NCBI RefSeq assembly: GCF_016735595.1
Contig: NZ_JAERRB010000020.1
Coordinates: forward strand, 37,923 to 101,922
DNA: 64,000 bases
Origin: Chryseolinea lacunae
GTDB lineage: Bacteria > Bacteroidota > Bacteroidia > Cytophagales > Cyclobacteriaceae
Reading direction: 5' to 3'
Part shown: in pieces, positions 43,650-54,196 of the stretch
Layout of the letters: the number at the start of each line of letters is the position of its first letter
Numbering within the stretch: position 1 is the first letter of the stretch
Position numbers and translations under genes: made by a program
The notes under the pieces: generated by a model
Databases searched by the model: none
Told to the model about the DNA's origin: nothing
The model's input: only the letters and a program-made list of their open reading frames with translations

Positions 43650-46325
43650 ATGCCCCAGCTCACCAACGACCATATCGACTACATCATCAAAGACCTGCAC
43701 TACCGCGGCGTGGTGCTCGATGGATTTCGTGAGGAAGTGATCGATCACATTTGTTCTTCGGTCGAAGCGGAGATGCTAAACAACAAACGTTTCATCGATG
43801 CCTATCACCACGTCCTGAAAAAATTTGGCCACACCCATGGCCTTCGAACCACGCAACAGCAAGTTCTTCAAACAGACAATAAAACAGCGAAAATCATGCT
43901 TAAGAACTATTTCACCATCGCGCTCAGAAACCTCAGCAAACATCGCTTCTATACATTCATCAACATCACAGGCCTGGCCATCGGCATAGCTTCGTGTTTG
44001 ATCATCACCCTTTACATTTCACAGGACCTTTCGTTCGACAAACATTTTGCAAACGCCGACCGGATCTACCGCCTCGATTCAGAAACACATTTCAACGGCA
44101 ACCACTTCAGCCTTGCCGTGGCTCCTCCGCTTGCCGCACCAACCCTGCTGCACGACTATCCTGAAATAGAAGCCACTGCAAATTTCCGTCAATGGGGATG
44201 GCGTAGAGTGAGGCGCACAACCGACAACATAAAGGAACAATACACGGTGTTTGGCAGCAATGGAATATTCAAAACATTTTCGTTGCCGCTGCTCCACGGA
44301 AACGCGGCCAACGCCCTCACCGAACCCAACACGGTGGTCATGAGCCGAAGCAAAGCCGAACAATATTTCCCCGGCGAAAACCCGATCGGCCAAACCCTGA
44401 TCATCGACAACAAAGACAACTATAAGGTCACCGGCGTCTTCGAAGATTTTCCCGCCACCACGCACTTCAAATTCGATTTCATCTTTGCCATGCCCGGGCT
44501 CGAAGACAGCAAAGACAATTCCTGGCTCAGCAGCAACTTCAACACCTACATACTTCTCCGAAACGGTGCATCGCCAAAAGACCTTGAAGCCAAATTTCCA
44601 AAAATGGTCGAGACCTACATTGGCCCCCAGGTAAAGTCATTCTTTGGCAACGATTTTTCGATGCAAGACTTTGCCGCCAAGGGTAACAAGATTCAATACA
44701 TGCTCACGCCCTTGCTCAGCATACACCTGCATTCCGACAAAACGGGCGAGCTCGGCACCAACAGCGACATAACCTACGTCTATCTGTTTGGTGCGGTGGC
44801 TTTTTTCATTCTCACCATTGCCTGCATCAACTTCATGAATCTGTCCACCGCACGCTCGGCCAATCGCGCAAAAGAAGTGGGCGTGCGAAAAGTGTTGGGT
44901 TCACTGCGGTCGCACCTGGTGCGTCAGTTTCTGATGGAGTCTATCTTGTTAAGCTTTTTCTCTTTCATGATCGCCCTGGCCATTGTCTACCTGGTGTTGC
45001 CGGCCTTCAATGTGCTGGCAGAGCGCAACCTTGTGGTTCCCATAACACCGCTGTTCGTGGCCACGCTGGTGTTGGCCGCCCTGGTCATTGGCCTGCTCGC
45101 CGGCATCTATCCTTCACTATTTCTGTCTGCATTCAAACCGGTCAATGTATTGAAAGGCAAAGTGGCGTTGGGCATGAAGAGTGGCGCGGTCAGAAGTTCG
45201 CTGGTAGTGTTTCAATTTATGATCTCAATCTTTCTGGTCATCGGAACCATCACCGTGACCAAACAAATGGATTTTATACAGAACAAAAAACTCGGATTCA
45301 AGAAAGACCAGGTCATCATACTTCACAACGCAGAGCTTCTCGAAAATCAACACGAAACATTCAGGAACGAAATGCTAAAGGTCGCCGGAATAACCAACGT
45401 GTCGGTGGCCGGATTTCTGCCCATTGCAGGATGGGGACGTAACGACAACAGCTTCTGGCCCTATGGCAAACAACCCTCACAAGAGAACCTCATCTCCATG
45501 CAAAATTGGGCGGTCGACACAGACTACATATCAACGCTGGGAATGGAGATCGTCCAGGGACGCGATTTTTCAAGAGCATTTCCATCCGACTCCACAGCCA
45601 TCATCCTCAACGAATCGGCCGTGAAGCGCTATGGATTTAAAGATCCCATCGGCGAAAAAATTGTTACTGGAAACAACGGCGATTTCGGCCACACCATCAC
45701 CTACACCGTCATTGGCGTGATGCGCGATTTTCATTTCGAATCGCTCAAACAAAACATCACGCCCCTGGGCATTCACCTGGGCAAGAGTGGCTGGAGCATG
45801 TCCATTCGTTTTGCATCGTCAAACACAGCCAGTGTCATCCAGGACGTAGAGAAAACGTGGAAAAAATTTCAACCAGGCCAGCCCTTCGAATACACCTTCC
45901 TCGACCAGGCCTTTGGCAAAATGTATACGGCCGAAAAACGACTCGAGCGCCTCTTCGGAATTTTTGCCGCCCTCGCCATCATGATCGCCTGCCTTGGTCT
46001 GTTTGCCCTCACAGCCTTCACCGCCGAACAACGCACCAAAGAAATAGGCATCCGAAAAGTATTGGGCGCCTCCGTGGCCAGCATTGTGCTGCTACTCTCA
46101 AAAGAATTCGGAAAACTGATTGTGATCTCCTTCATTCTGGCAGCGCCCCTGTCATGGTATGCCGTGAACCGGTGGCTGGAGAACTACACCTATAAAACCG
46201 AAATCGGCATTGCCGTCTATCTGTTTGCCGGAGCGGCCGCCTTTCTCGTGGCATGGCTCACCATGGGCTTTCAATCCGTGAAGGCTGCACGCAGCAATCC
46301 GGTTAATTCATTGAGGAGTGAGTAA
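43650..46325 (+). CDS. FtsX/MacB-type ABC permease with N-terminal prefix domain
   Basis: 891 residues. Residues 1-80 are the helical permease prefix domain found in proteins encoded next to PadR (DHIDYIIKDLHYRGVVLDGFREEVIDHICSSVE). A full two-module FtsX/MacB_PCD permease follows: TM1 about 107-128, TMs about 375-500, second PCD, TMs about 770-880, ending AARSNPVNSLRSE. The signature EQRTKEIGIRKVLGASV is present. No ATPase gene is adjacent. Related in layout to the permease at 30620 but longer by the prefix domain. Confidence 0.9.
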   Translation: MPQLTNDHIDYIIKDLHYRGVVLDGFREEVIDHICSSVEAEMLNNKRFIDAYHHVLKKFGHTHGLRTTQQQVLQTDNKTAKIMLKNYFTIALRNLSKHRFYTFINITGLAIGIASCLIITLYISQDLSFDKHFANADRIYRLDSETHFNGNHFSLAVAPPLAAPTLLHDYPEIEATANFRQWGWRRVRRTTDNIKEQYTVFGSNGIFKTFSLPLLHGNAANALTEPNTVVMSRSKAEQYFPGENPIGQTLIIDNKDNYKVTGVFEDFPATTHFKFDFIFAMPGLEDSKDNSWLSSNFNTYILLRNGASPKDLEAKFPKMVETYIGPQVKSFFGNDFSMQDFAAKGNKIQYMLTPLLSIHLHSDKTGELGTNSDITYVYLFGAVAFFILTIACINFMNLSTARSANRAKEVGVRKVLGSLRSHLVRQFLMESILLSFFSFMIALAIVYLVLPAFNVLAERNLVVPITPLFVATLVLAALVIGLLAGIYPSLFLSAFKPVNVLKGKVALGMKSGAVRSSLVVFQFMISIFLVIGTITVTKQMDFIQNKKLGFKKDQVIILHNAELLENQHETFRNEMLKVAGITNVSVAGFLPIAGWGRNDNSFWPYGKQPSQENLISMQNWAVDTDYISTLGMEIVQGRDFSRAFPSDSTAIILNESAVKRYGFKDPIGEKIVTGNNGDFGHTITYTVIGVMRDFHFESLKQNITPLGIHLGKSGWSMSIRFASSNTASVIQDVEKTWKKFQPGQPFEYTFLDQAFGKMYTAEKRLERLFGIFAALAIMIACLGLFALTAFTAEQRTKEIGIRKVLGASVASIVLLLSKEFGKLIVISFILAAPLSWYAVNRWLENYTYKTEIGIAVYLFAGAAAFLVAWLTMGFQSVKAARSNPVNSLRSE

Positions 46326-46599
46326 CGACAACATCCCTTCAAGGAAAATCCGCTGCGTCAGCAATACAAGTTTATACAAAAAACAGCGTCACTAGCTTCC
46401 AGCCTGCCGCGGCAACTCCCATGCTGCTGCAGGCTTCAAAAGCTTCATGGGCAAGCTCAAGGCTTGGCACTAGTTGCCCGGCGGCAACAAAAATCCCCCG
46501 CAATCAGCACCACCCCAAGTTCTCAGCGGCACCTGCAAGGCCAGCATGGAAGTGTTTGAAAAAAAATCTAACTTGTATGTAATGCATGTACAGGTGAAA
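46326..46599. other. 274-base region before second Reg_prop kinase
   Basis: No gene. A GC-rich imperfect hairpin (AGCCTGC at 46401, GCAGGCT at 46429) without a T-run may be a weak terminator of the permease transcript. CTAACTTG at 46568 is a partial -7 match before the kinase. Confidence 0.35.
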
Positions 46600-49500
46600 A
46601 TGAGCAATAAAAAGCATGTCCTGATACTGTTGGCGACATGGGCACATTTGCTTTGTAGTGCGCAATCTCAAGGTCTCGTCCCTGAGCAGCTATTCTTCAA
46701 GCGGATTTCTACTGACCAGGGCTTACCACAACCATCCGTAAATAGCATCCTCCGCGACACACGTGGCTTTGTGTGGATGGCTACCGAAGACGGCCTGAGT
46801 CGTTTCGATGCTGCCGAGTTTCGAACGTTTCGTCACGATCCGTCAGACTCCACTTCCCTGAGCCATAACGTGGTTCATTTCATTCAGGAAGAAGAGGCTA
46901 CTGGCAATCTGTGGATTGGAACCGTGTCTGGCATAAACTATTTCGATCGCTCGCTTGAACGATTCAAAGTATTTAAAGCAAACAACCCTCCCGGTACAGT
47001 CTACACCAATGCCACGCTCGACAAAAAAAGGCAACGCTTGTGGTTGGCCTGCACTGTCGCCGGGTTGAGGTACATCGATCTGTCAAAGCAAGTCATCGTT
47101 GATTATAAAAGCCCCGAACTCGACCATGAAACGGTATGGAATGTTCAGCTGGCGGGCGATAGTCTATTGATCGCCACACTTCGCGGTGTAAAAATTCTGA
47201 ACCTGCAAAACCAACACGTTTATCCATTCTACACCGGGTCGCCGGTGAGGTCGCTGCTGGTCGACAAAAACGATCTGTGGTTCGGAACAGAGGGGCACGG
47301 GCTTGGAAGATTTGATCGCGTCACAAAAAACACAATCTATTATAATCGTGAAAATGGCGGAACCAACAACAATGATATCTGGTCGCTTGCAATAGACAAA
47401 GACCATAATCTATGGATCGGCACAGATGGAGGTGGACTAAATGTACTCATGCGCGGAACCAAAATTTCCCGCTGCTATGTGCGCTCAGAATTTAACGATC
47501 GCAGTCTAAGCTACAACACAATCCGTTCGATCTTCATCGAACCCAATGGAGGTGTGTGGCTTGGCACCTACAACGGCGGTGTGAACTATCATGAAAACAA
47601 GCCCATTCAATTTCGTTTGTATCGCGAAGATATCTTTAACGAACATTCATTGCGCAACAACACGGTGTCCGCGTTTGCCGAAGCAAAGGATGGAACAATT
47701 TGGGTAGGCACAGACGGAGGCGGCCTTCACTACCTGAAGGATGGCATCGTACATCGGTATTCATTGCCCGCAAAACTGGCAGGTGTAAATGTGATAACAG
47801 CGCTGCAAAGTGACGGACAGGGACTATGGGTGGGCTCGTTTCAGAATGGATTGATTTATCTTGATGGGCATGGCGGCTCGAAGCAATTCAAACACAAACC
47901 CGGCGACCGCACTTCGGTTGCCGCCAATACCGTGTGGGCCATCCAGAAAGATTCGCTGGGCTACCTGTGGATAGGGACTAATCGTGGCGTCAACCGGTTT
48001 GATCCAAAGACAGAAACGTTCCATCACATCGATCACCCGCTGAACGGAAACATCGACAAGCTTTTTAAAGACATTCAGGCGCAAACAATTCTTATCTCTT
48101 CCGATCACACCATGTGGGTTGGATCGTATGGTTTGCTCATGGCATACCTGCCGGCATCAGACTCCGTTATCGAGGTCAAAGGACAAGATGAAAAAATACG
48201 GTCACTGCCCGATCTGCGGGTAAAAACCTTACTGGAAGATGACGGGAAAATATGGATCGGCACCTACGGAAGCGGCCTCTGCCAATACAACATTGCAACC
48301 CACTCCCTCCACGTCCTCGACGAACGCGATGGACTGCCCGACAACATCGTCCTTGCCGTGGAAAAAGGAGAGCCCGGAAGTTTATGGTTAAGCACCAACA
48401 AAGGCCTGGTTCACTTCAAGGAAGCAGACACCATTTTCACCGTGTTCGATGCCAACTATGGCGTGCAGGGCACGACCTTTAACCGGAACGCTGCTTTGCG
48501 AACATCAGACGGTCGTCTGCTGTTTGGGGGCACACATGGTTTCAATATATTCACACCACGTGCCATCACAGACAATCATAGTTCGCTGGAAGTTGTATTC
48601 ACCGACTTTAGTATTTTTAATAAACAGGTAAAACCGGGGAGCGATCTGTTAAAACAAAGCATAACCGAGACACAAAAACTTGACTTGCCACACACAGATT
48701 CGCGCTTGCTGACGTTCCACTTCTCGGCTTTTAACTTTTCGTCGCCCGACAAAATAATCTACGCCTACAAGCTGGAGGGTTTCAACGACGACTGGCAAAA
48801 GGTAGGTAACGATCATAGTGTCACCTTCACCAACCTTGATCCTAAATCCTACACACTCACGGTGAGGGCCTCCTTTAACGGAAAAGTATGGGGACCGGAG
48901 AAATCGCTCACCATACATATTCAAACACCCTGGTGGCGCACGGCCTACTTTCGTTGGTCCGTACTTCTTCTCTTTGTTATCGGGGCCTATAGTTTTAATC
49001 GCTATCGCATCTATGAACTCAGCCGGCGAAAGAAAGAACTGGAACATCTGGTAAACCTGCAGGGCCAGGAAATTAAAAATCAAAATCACGACCTTGCGGC
49101 ACAAAACGAAGAACTCATAGCACAAAATGACGAGATGGCTGCCCAGCAGCAAATGATCACCGAGCAGAACATCCAGCTAAGCGAAGCAAAACAACGCCTC
49201 CAAACAATCAACCAGTCCCTGGAAGAGGTGGTCGGTCAACGCACGGAGAAGTTAAACGAAACTATCCTTCAACTTAACAAAACCATCAAAGAACTGGATG
49301 CCTTTGTCTATAGTGCCTCACACGATCTCATTGCGCCTATGAAATCTGTGACCGGGTTGATCGAACTGGCCCGAAGACAAAATCAGAACCCGGAAGTCAG
49401 CATCCTCATCGATCACATGGAACGAAGCGTCAAAAAGCTCGAAGACGTAGTCCTGAACATGATTCAATACTCGCAAAATTCGAATTTGGAAGTAAGCTAT

Positions 49501-49971
49501 GAACCCGTAAACGTCTATGATCTGATCCAGGAAAGCATCGCCGATTTAAAATTCTATCCCGGAATGGAAGCCATGAATTTTGCCATCGATTTCAATAAGG
49601 ATGCCAGCGTAATGATCGACAGGAAAAGGCTTAAAATCATTTTGAACAACCTGATCGGCAATGCCATCAAATACCGCGACGATCGAAAAGAGTCAAATAC
49701 CGGACAAATAACATTCGAGAATGGGAAAACGATCTGGAAACTTGAAATCCAGGACAATGGCATCGGCATTGACAAACACTACCTCTGCCGCGTGTTCGAA
49801 ATGTTTTTTCGCGCCACCGATCGCTCGCAGGGCTCCGGCCTCGGCCTCTACATCGTAAAGGAAACCGTCGAAAAACTTTATGGGGAAATCTATGTCGATT
49901 CCGAAAAAGGCAAATGGACCAAATTCACAATAGCCATCCCCCACGAAAACATCTACGTCCGGAAAAAATAA
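46600..49971 (+). CDS. Reg_prop/Y_Y_Y sensor histidine kinase (HisKA type, no partner nearby)
   Basis: 1123 residues from ATG 46600 (AGGTGAAA just upstream; signal peptide ending HLLCSAQ); the frame is open to 46474 without a signal. Periplasmic propeller repeats (about 30-690), Y_Y_Y domain (about 705-775), one TM (about 783-803), a Gln/Glu-rich coiled coil (about 815-885), HisKA with H908 in VYSASHDLIAPMKSV and HATPase_c (NNLIGNAIKYRD, DNGIGI, GSGLGLYIVKE) to the end. Unlike the kinase at 19844 it uses an ordinary HisKA, lacks fused receiver/AraC domains and has no adjacent response regulator, so its partner is elsewhere. Confidence 0.9.
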   Translation: MSNKKHVLILLATWAHLLCSAQSQGLVPEQLFFKRISTDQGLPQPSVNSILRDTRGFVWMATEDGLSRFDAAEFRTFRHDPSDSTSLSHNVVHFIQEEEATGNLWIGTVSGINYFDRSLERFKVFKANNPPGTVYTNATLDKKRQRLWLACTVAGLRYIDLSKQVIVDYKSPELDHETVWNVQLAGDSLLIATLRGVKILNLQNQHVYPFYTGSPVRSLLVDKNDLWFGTEGHGLGRFDRVTKNTIYYNRENGGTNNNDIWSLAIDKDHNLWIGTDGGGLNVLMRGTKISRCYVRSEFNDRSLSYNTIRSIFIEPNGGVWLGTYNGGVNYHENKPIQFRLYREDIFNEHSLRNNTVSAFAEAKDGTIWVGTDGGGLHYLKDGIVHRYSLPAKLAGVNVITALQSDGQGLWVGSFQNGLIYLDGHGGSKQFKHKPGDRTSVAANTVWAIQKDSLGYLWIGTNRGVNRFDPKTETFHHIDHPLNGNIDKLFKDIQAQTILISSDHTMWVGSYGLLMAYLPASDSVIEVKGQDEKIRSLPDLRVKTLLEDDGKIWIGTYGSGLCQYNIATHSLHVLDERDGLPDNIVLAVEKGEPGSLWLSTNKGLVHFKEADTIFTVFDANYGVQGTTFNRNAALRTSDGRLLFGGTHGFNIFTPRAITDNHSSLEVVFTDFSIFNKQVKPGSDLLKQSITETQKLDLPHTDSRLLTFHFSAFNFSSPDKIIYAYKLEGFNDDWQKVGNDHSVTFTNLDPKSYTLTVRASFNGKVWGPEKSLTIHIQTPWWRTAYFRWSVLLLFVIGAYSFNRYRIYELSRRKKELEHLVNLQGQEIKNQNHDLAAQNEELIAQNDEMAAQQQMITEQNIQLSEAKQRLQTINQSLEEVVGQRTEKLNETILQLNKTIKELDAFVYSASHDLIAPMKSVTGLIELARRQNQNPEVSILIDHMERSVKKLEDVVLNMIQYSQNSNLEVSYEPVNVYDLIQESIADLKFYPGMEAMNFAIDFNKDASVMIDRKRLKIILNNLIGNAIKYRDDRKESNTGQITFENGKTIWKLEIQDNGIGIDKHYLCRVFEMFFRATDRSQGSGLGLYIVKETVEKLYGEIYVDSEKGKWTKFTIAIPHENIYVRKK

Positions 49972-50646
49972 ACCCCGAAAGGCATCAAAGACACAAAAAC
50001 CGCGCGACGTGAATAAACCCTATTCCGAACGGGAAGTATACAGAAAAAAACACAAGAAAGATATGCGGGAAGTTAGGACAAAGCAACATCACAATGACAC
50101 CACTTGCCAGCGATAGTCGATCAGGGGCGCGATGACGACGTGAGTTGACTTGGGAGGGAGTTTAAATCCTGCGCGCGACATATTTTGCTGCTGCCCTGAA
50201 TCTTTTTGTGTACCCAAGCCGTTGCAATGAAGAAGAACTTTCTTCACGCAAAAGGCTTCGAATCAAGAGCCGTCACACCAAAATTTTTTCCGATACCAAA
50301 AAATGGTACATCGCTAAATTCAGGGATAACTAAAAAGTTTCCAGAAGGTCATCAGATTTCCACAACACCCTCGCCCTTCTTTTTCGACACGCCTTTTCCA
50401 GCCAGGAAAAGATACATTCGTTGTGTCGTCCAATTTTTCCGACCAAAGATCGATTAATACGTTGGTGTCGTGACCACATTTCATAATGCGATCCTCAACT
50501 CGAAAGAGCGTTTTTCTCAACTCATTTTAGCATACTCAGGTAAAGTTTAAGCAATTCTGCTTTTAGACAAAAAGCCGGATAATGTTACAAGTGCACAACG
50601 AATTTTCGATGTGGGGGTTATGTGCCTATATAAACATAAACGCATA
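49972..50646. other. 675-base intergenic region
   Basis: Only short frames without motifs (plus 50206-50457, minus 50320-50520) are present. No convincing terminator follows the kinase. I see nothing that I can name here. Confidence 0.5.
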
Positions 50647-53600
50647 ATGAGAAGAAGGATTTTTGGTTTGTTAGGGGCTCTGCTCTTTCCGGTGGCGGTT
50701 ATGGCCCAGAGCGGCTGTAAGTTCACAATTTCTACCGCAGCAACGGAGTGGCAATTTGATGGAGCCGCCAAAGGCGTGAAACCCGGCGATAGAATTTGTT
50801 TCAAAGGAGGAACCCGCACCGGCATTAAACTTATAAATATCCATGGCACGGCAGCCCAGCCGGTCATTATATCGAACGAAAGCAACAGCTCGGTCATCAT
50901 TAACGCGCCAGTGTCTTACGGAAACGTGGTTGAGGTCGATAACGTCACCTACGTGAAGTTCTCGGGGGGCAACAACCCGGCGGTTAAATACGGAATTGAG
51001 ATCATCGGCGGACAGATGGGCATCAACTTCCAGCAGCTGAGCTCCGATTTCGAAGTAGACCACCTCTATGTTCACAACACGGGTTGTGTGGGCATTGTGG
51101 CCAAGACCGACCCCACATGCGACGCCACCACCTGGAAAGGCCGTTTCACCATGAGGAACACATCGTTTCACGACAATCTCGTCAGCAACACCGGATGCGA
51201 AGGATTTTACATCGGCAACTCACACTACGACTCGGGCGTAGGCATGACTTGCAGCGGCACCAACCTCACGGTGATGGAACACGATGTGGTGAACGTGAAG
51301 GTCTATAATAATACACTACAAAACATCGCCAGCGACGGCATCCAGATCGGGTCGGCCATTTCGGGCTGCGAAGTGCACCACAACTCCGTTACCAACTACG
51401 GCACAAGCAATAACTATGGACACACCAATGGCTTCCAGGCCGGCGGCGGCACCACACAGGCAAAAGTACACGACAACATCATTGACACCGGCAACGGCTA
51501 TTGCTTCTGGGATTCAGGAGGGGGTGGCATCTACTACAACAACATTGCCCGCAACGGCTTGCTGGGAGGTTTCTCCTTAATTGACTATGCCGGCAACTAC
51601 GCACCCACCGGGTTCATGGTAATGAACAACACCATCGTGAACTGCCCGCAATTCGATATCCTTATGTATAGCGAAGCCCCGGCAACGTCGCGCATTGCCA
51701 ACAACATCTTTGTCACGAACCAGGCCAGCGGCTACACGTATATCAAATACAACAGCCCCACGGCAAAAGCCCGCACGGTAGAAGCCAATAACCTGATGAC
51801 AAACAACATTGCCAGCGTCAAGTTTGCCAACGCGGCCGCCATGGACTATCACCTTTTGTCGGGCTCACCGGCCATCAATGCAGGCACAGATTTAACATCC
51901 TATGGCGTGACCGTCGACAAAGACGGCAAGGTGCGCATCGGCGCCTACGACCAGGGCGCTTTTGAATTTGGAGGAGCATCCAATCAGTCTCCCGTGGTCA
52001 ATGCAGGTGCAGATAAAACCGTGACACTGCCCACATCTACGGTTGCCATCACCGGCACCGCCTCCGATCCCGACGGCTCCATCAGTTCCTACACCTGGAC
52101 AAAGGTATCTGGTGCAACCGCTACATTAACAAACGCCACCACAGCCACCTTGAGCGTGAGCGGCCTGGCAGCCGGCACCTACGTGTTCCGCCTCACCGTG
52201 AAAGACAACGCCGGAGCCACAACCAGCGACGATGTGACCGTGACGGTTAGCGCAAACAAAATTCCTACGGTAAGTCTAGGCGCAACACTAAACATCACCA
52301 CCACAACAGCTACGCTCACGGGCACGGCCAGCGATGCCGACGGCACCATTGCCTCCTATGCGTGGACAAAAGTATCGGGCGGCGCGGCAACACTCACCAA
52401 TGCCAACACGGCCACATTGAGTCTCAGCGGCCTTGCCACCGGCACCTATGTGTTCCGCCTCACCGTGAAAGACAACGCCGGGGCCACCGCCTACGCCGAC
52501 AGAACAGTGATCGCCGTCATCACCGGCACCAACGCAGCACCAACCGTTAGCGCCGGCGGAACCAAAAACCTGATGTTGCCCGCCAATTCAGTTGCCCTGG
52601 TGGGAAGCGCGTCCGACAGAGACGGCACCATCTCATCCTACACATGGTCAAAAGTTTCCGGCGGCACCTGCACACTTTCCAACACAGCGTCATCAACAGC
52701 TTCGGTAAGCGGCATGGCAGAAGGAGCATATGTGTTCCGCCTCACGGTGAAAGACAATGCCGGCGCAGCAGCCAGCGCCGATGCATCGGTGAGCGTTTCT
52801 GCAGGCGCCATCACCCGTTTCAGCTTCAGGCCCACGGCAGCCAGCATCAGCGGCTGGATTAGTGTGGCCGGTGCACCCCACGCCAGCGTCATCTCGGCAA
52901 CCGATCCGTCCACCAAAATCACCGTCAGCAGCGTAGCCACCGGCCAGTGGAACCCCGCCGTCTACGGCACATCAACCAGTTCCTATGCCGGTGGTGTCGC
53001 CAACGGCACGATTCAACCGGCTGCCGTGGTGCAGAACAACTGGTTCAACTACAACGCAGCCTATGGCACCACCGTGAACGGCGTGCTGCAAGGCGACAAC
53101 CTGAAACTGACCCGCCTCAACCCCACTCACAAATACACCATCCAAATGGGTGCATCGCGCGCCTCAGGCAACGGCACCCCCGATCAATACGGCACCTTCG
53201 AATACCGCGTAGGCGGCGTGATCAAGACCCTGAACGTAACCAACAATGCCACACTGCAAGTGGAGTATGCATCCCTCACTCCCAACGCCAGCGGCGAGAT
53301 CGGCATCAGCGCACGCAAGATGGCGGGCAGCGCCATGAACTTTGGCTACGTAGGCTGGGTAGTGGTCATTGACCTGACACAAGAACAAGCGCTTAGCGCC
53401 AAAGGCATCAGCGTGGCTCGCTCTTTTGATGCAGACCCCGTTCCCGTAGCGCCTGCAAATGACTACCCTGGGATTGACTCGACAACCACAGTCACCACAC
53501 CATCGGAAGATGACTTTGTGTTTCTGGACAACCATTATCCCGCTGGTTACGACTACACCGTCGTCATCTTCAACGGCTCCGGTCGTCGCGTATATCAGGG

Positions 53601-53715
53601 TAAGTGGAGTCCTGAATTGTACACGCAGATTTTTATACCGGGTGAGTTGTATATCTATCACGTTATTCAGAATGGTAAGAGGATAGATACGGGGAAGACG
53701 GCGATTGTGAATTAA
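50647..53715 (+). CDS. Secreted right-handed beta-helix protein with PKD-like repeats and type IX-like C-terminus
   Basis: 1022 residues from ATG 50647 (signal peptide MRRRIFGLLGALLFPVAVMAQ). Residues 22-440 form a right-handed parallel beta-helix of the pectate-lyase/polysaccharide-binding kind (NxIxNxxxDGIQIG repeats, LLSGSPAINAGTDL near its end). Three PKD/Ig-like repeats of about 91 residues follow (448-720). A beta domain (725-905) and a C-terminal segment of about 85 residues ending GELYIYHVIQNGKRIDTGKTAIVN resemble the sorting domain of type IX secretion cargo. Probable surface polysaccharide-binding protein or lyase; no catalytic triad can be named. Monocistronic, ended by strong terminators. 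Confidence 0.83.
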   Translation: MRRRIFGLLGALLFPVAVMAQSGCKFTISTAATEWQFDGAAKGVKPGDRICFKGGTRTGIKLINIHGTAAQPVIISNESNSSVIINAPVSYGNVVEVDNVTYVKFSGGNNPAVKYGIEIIGGQMGINFQQLSSDFEVDHLYVHNTGCVGIVAKTDPTCDATTWKGRFTMRNTSFHDNLVSNTGCEGFYIGNSHYDSGVGMTCSGTNLTVMEHDVVNVKVYNNTLQNIASDGIQIGSAISGCEVHHNSVTNYGTSNNYGHTNGFQAGGGTTQAKVHDNIIDTGNGYCFWDSGGGGIYYNNIARNGLLGGFSLIDYAGNYAPTGFMVMNNTIVNCPQFDILMYSEAPATSRIANNIFVTNQASGYTYIKYNSPTAKARTVEANNLMTNNIASVKFANAAAMDYHLLSGSPAINAGTDLTSYGVTVDKDGKVRIGAYDQGAFEFGGASNQSPVVNAGADKTVTLPTSTVAITGTASDPDGSISSYTWTKVSGATATLTNATTATLSVSGLAAGTYVFRLTVKDNAGATTSDDVTVTVSANKIPTVSLGATLNITTTTATLTGTASDADGTIASYAWTKVSGGAATLTNANTATLSLSGLATGTYVFRLTVKDNAGATAYADRTVIAVITGTNAAPTVSAGGTKNLMLPANSVALVGSASDRDGTISSYTWSKVSGGTCTLSNTASSTASVSGMAEGAYVFRLTVKDNAGAAASADASVSVSAGAITRFSFRPTAASISGWISVAGAPHASVISATDPSTKITVSSVATGQWNPAVYGTSTSSYAGGVANGTIQPAAVVQNNWFNYNAAYGTTVNGVLQGDNLKLTRLNPTHKYTIQMGASRASGNGTPDQYGTFEYRVGGVIKTLNVTNNATLQVEYASLTPNASGEIGISARKMAGSAMNFGYVGWVVVIDLTQEQALSAKGISVARSFDADPVPVAPANDYPGIDSTTTVTTPSEDDFVFLDNHYPAGYDYTVVIFNGSGRRVYQGKWSPELYTQIFIPGELYIYHVIQNGKRIDTGKTAIVN
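51988..52800 (+). repeat. Three tandem coding repeats of about 273 bp
   Basis: Units begin at 51988, 52261 and 52537 and encode PKD-like domains with shared blocks ASDxDGxIxSYxWxKVSG and GTYVFRLTVKDNAGA. The latter block is nearly identical at DNA level in all three (around 52180, 52450, 52730), pointing to recent duplication or gene conversion. Confidence 0.85.
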
Positions 53716-53728
53716 TAGCAAAACGCAC

Positions 53729-53746
53729 GCACCCGAGATTGGGTGC
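53729..53746 (+). terminator. Small hairpin after beta-helix gene
   Basis: GCACCC and GGGTGC flank GAGATT. Too short and without T-run to be a terminator alone; it precedes the large hairpin at 53753. Confidence 0.4.
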
Positions 53747-53752
53747 ATGGAT

Positions 53753-53800
53753 AAAAGAGTTATCGCGAAAGCTACTAACAGCTTTCGCGATAACTCTTTT
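53753..53800. terminator. Strong bidirectional terminator, 21-bp perfect stem
   Basis: Arms 53753-53773 and 53780-53800 pair perfectly over 21 bp around ACTAAC, with A-run on the left and T-run on the right, so it can terminate transcription from both sides: the beta-helix gene on plus and, if it reads this far, the long operon on minus. Confidence 0.9.
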
Positions 53801-54196
53801 TATGGGTAGCTGGTGATAAGCCTAAGCGAATGAAAGGAAGCAAGATTTAATGGGCGAATGCACTTTGTTGTTAGCCGTTTTCTTCATCTCCGTCCTCTCC
53901 TTAGAACACCGATTCTGTTAAAGTCGATCACCTTCGTCAGCATCGCGTCCCACAGTTGAAAATTCTTTTGTCCTAGCAATACTTTGATTAAAGTCTTGAC
54001 TTCGTCTTTGGGTGTTGTCCCGAAGATCGTCTATCGTTGATAAGGTGCAGTGTGGTGAACGTATTGGTTTCGCGGGCGGTCAGGGTGAGCGGGGCGAAAT
54101 TATCGCGATGGCCTTTAAGGGTCTTTCACATAGCCATCGAGATAATATTTATTGAGGGTGTTATTCGATAAGATTTTGCTTGTTTCAAAAAATCCA

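Larger units (their letters stand above)
53716..54196. other. 481-base intergenic region between convergent genes
   Basis: Holds two hairpins at 53729-53800. The remainder has no open gene. On the minus strand around 54010-53890 one frame reads without stop for about 40 codons (DEVKTLIKVLLGQKNFQLWDAMLTKVIDF), possibly a decayed gene, but I do not recognise it. Confidence 0.4.

Noticed and set aside
50206..50520. Overlapping short frames on both strands in the gap before the beta-helix gene
   Set aside because: Neither has codon usage or motifs like the neighbouring genes.
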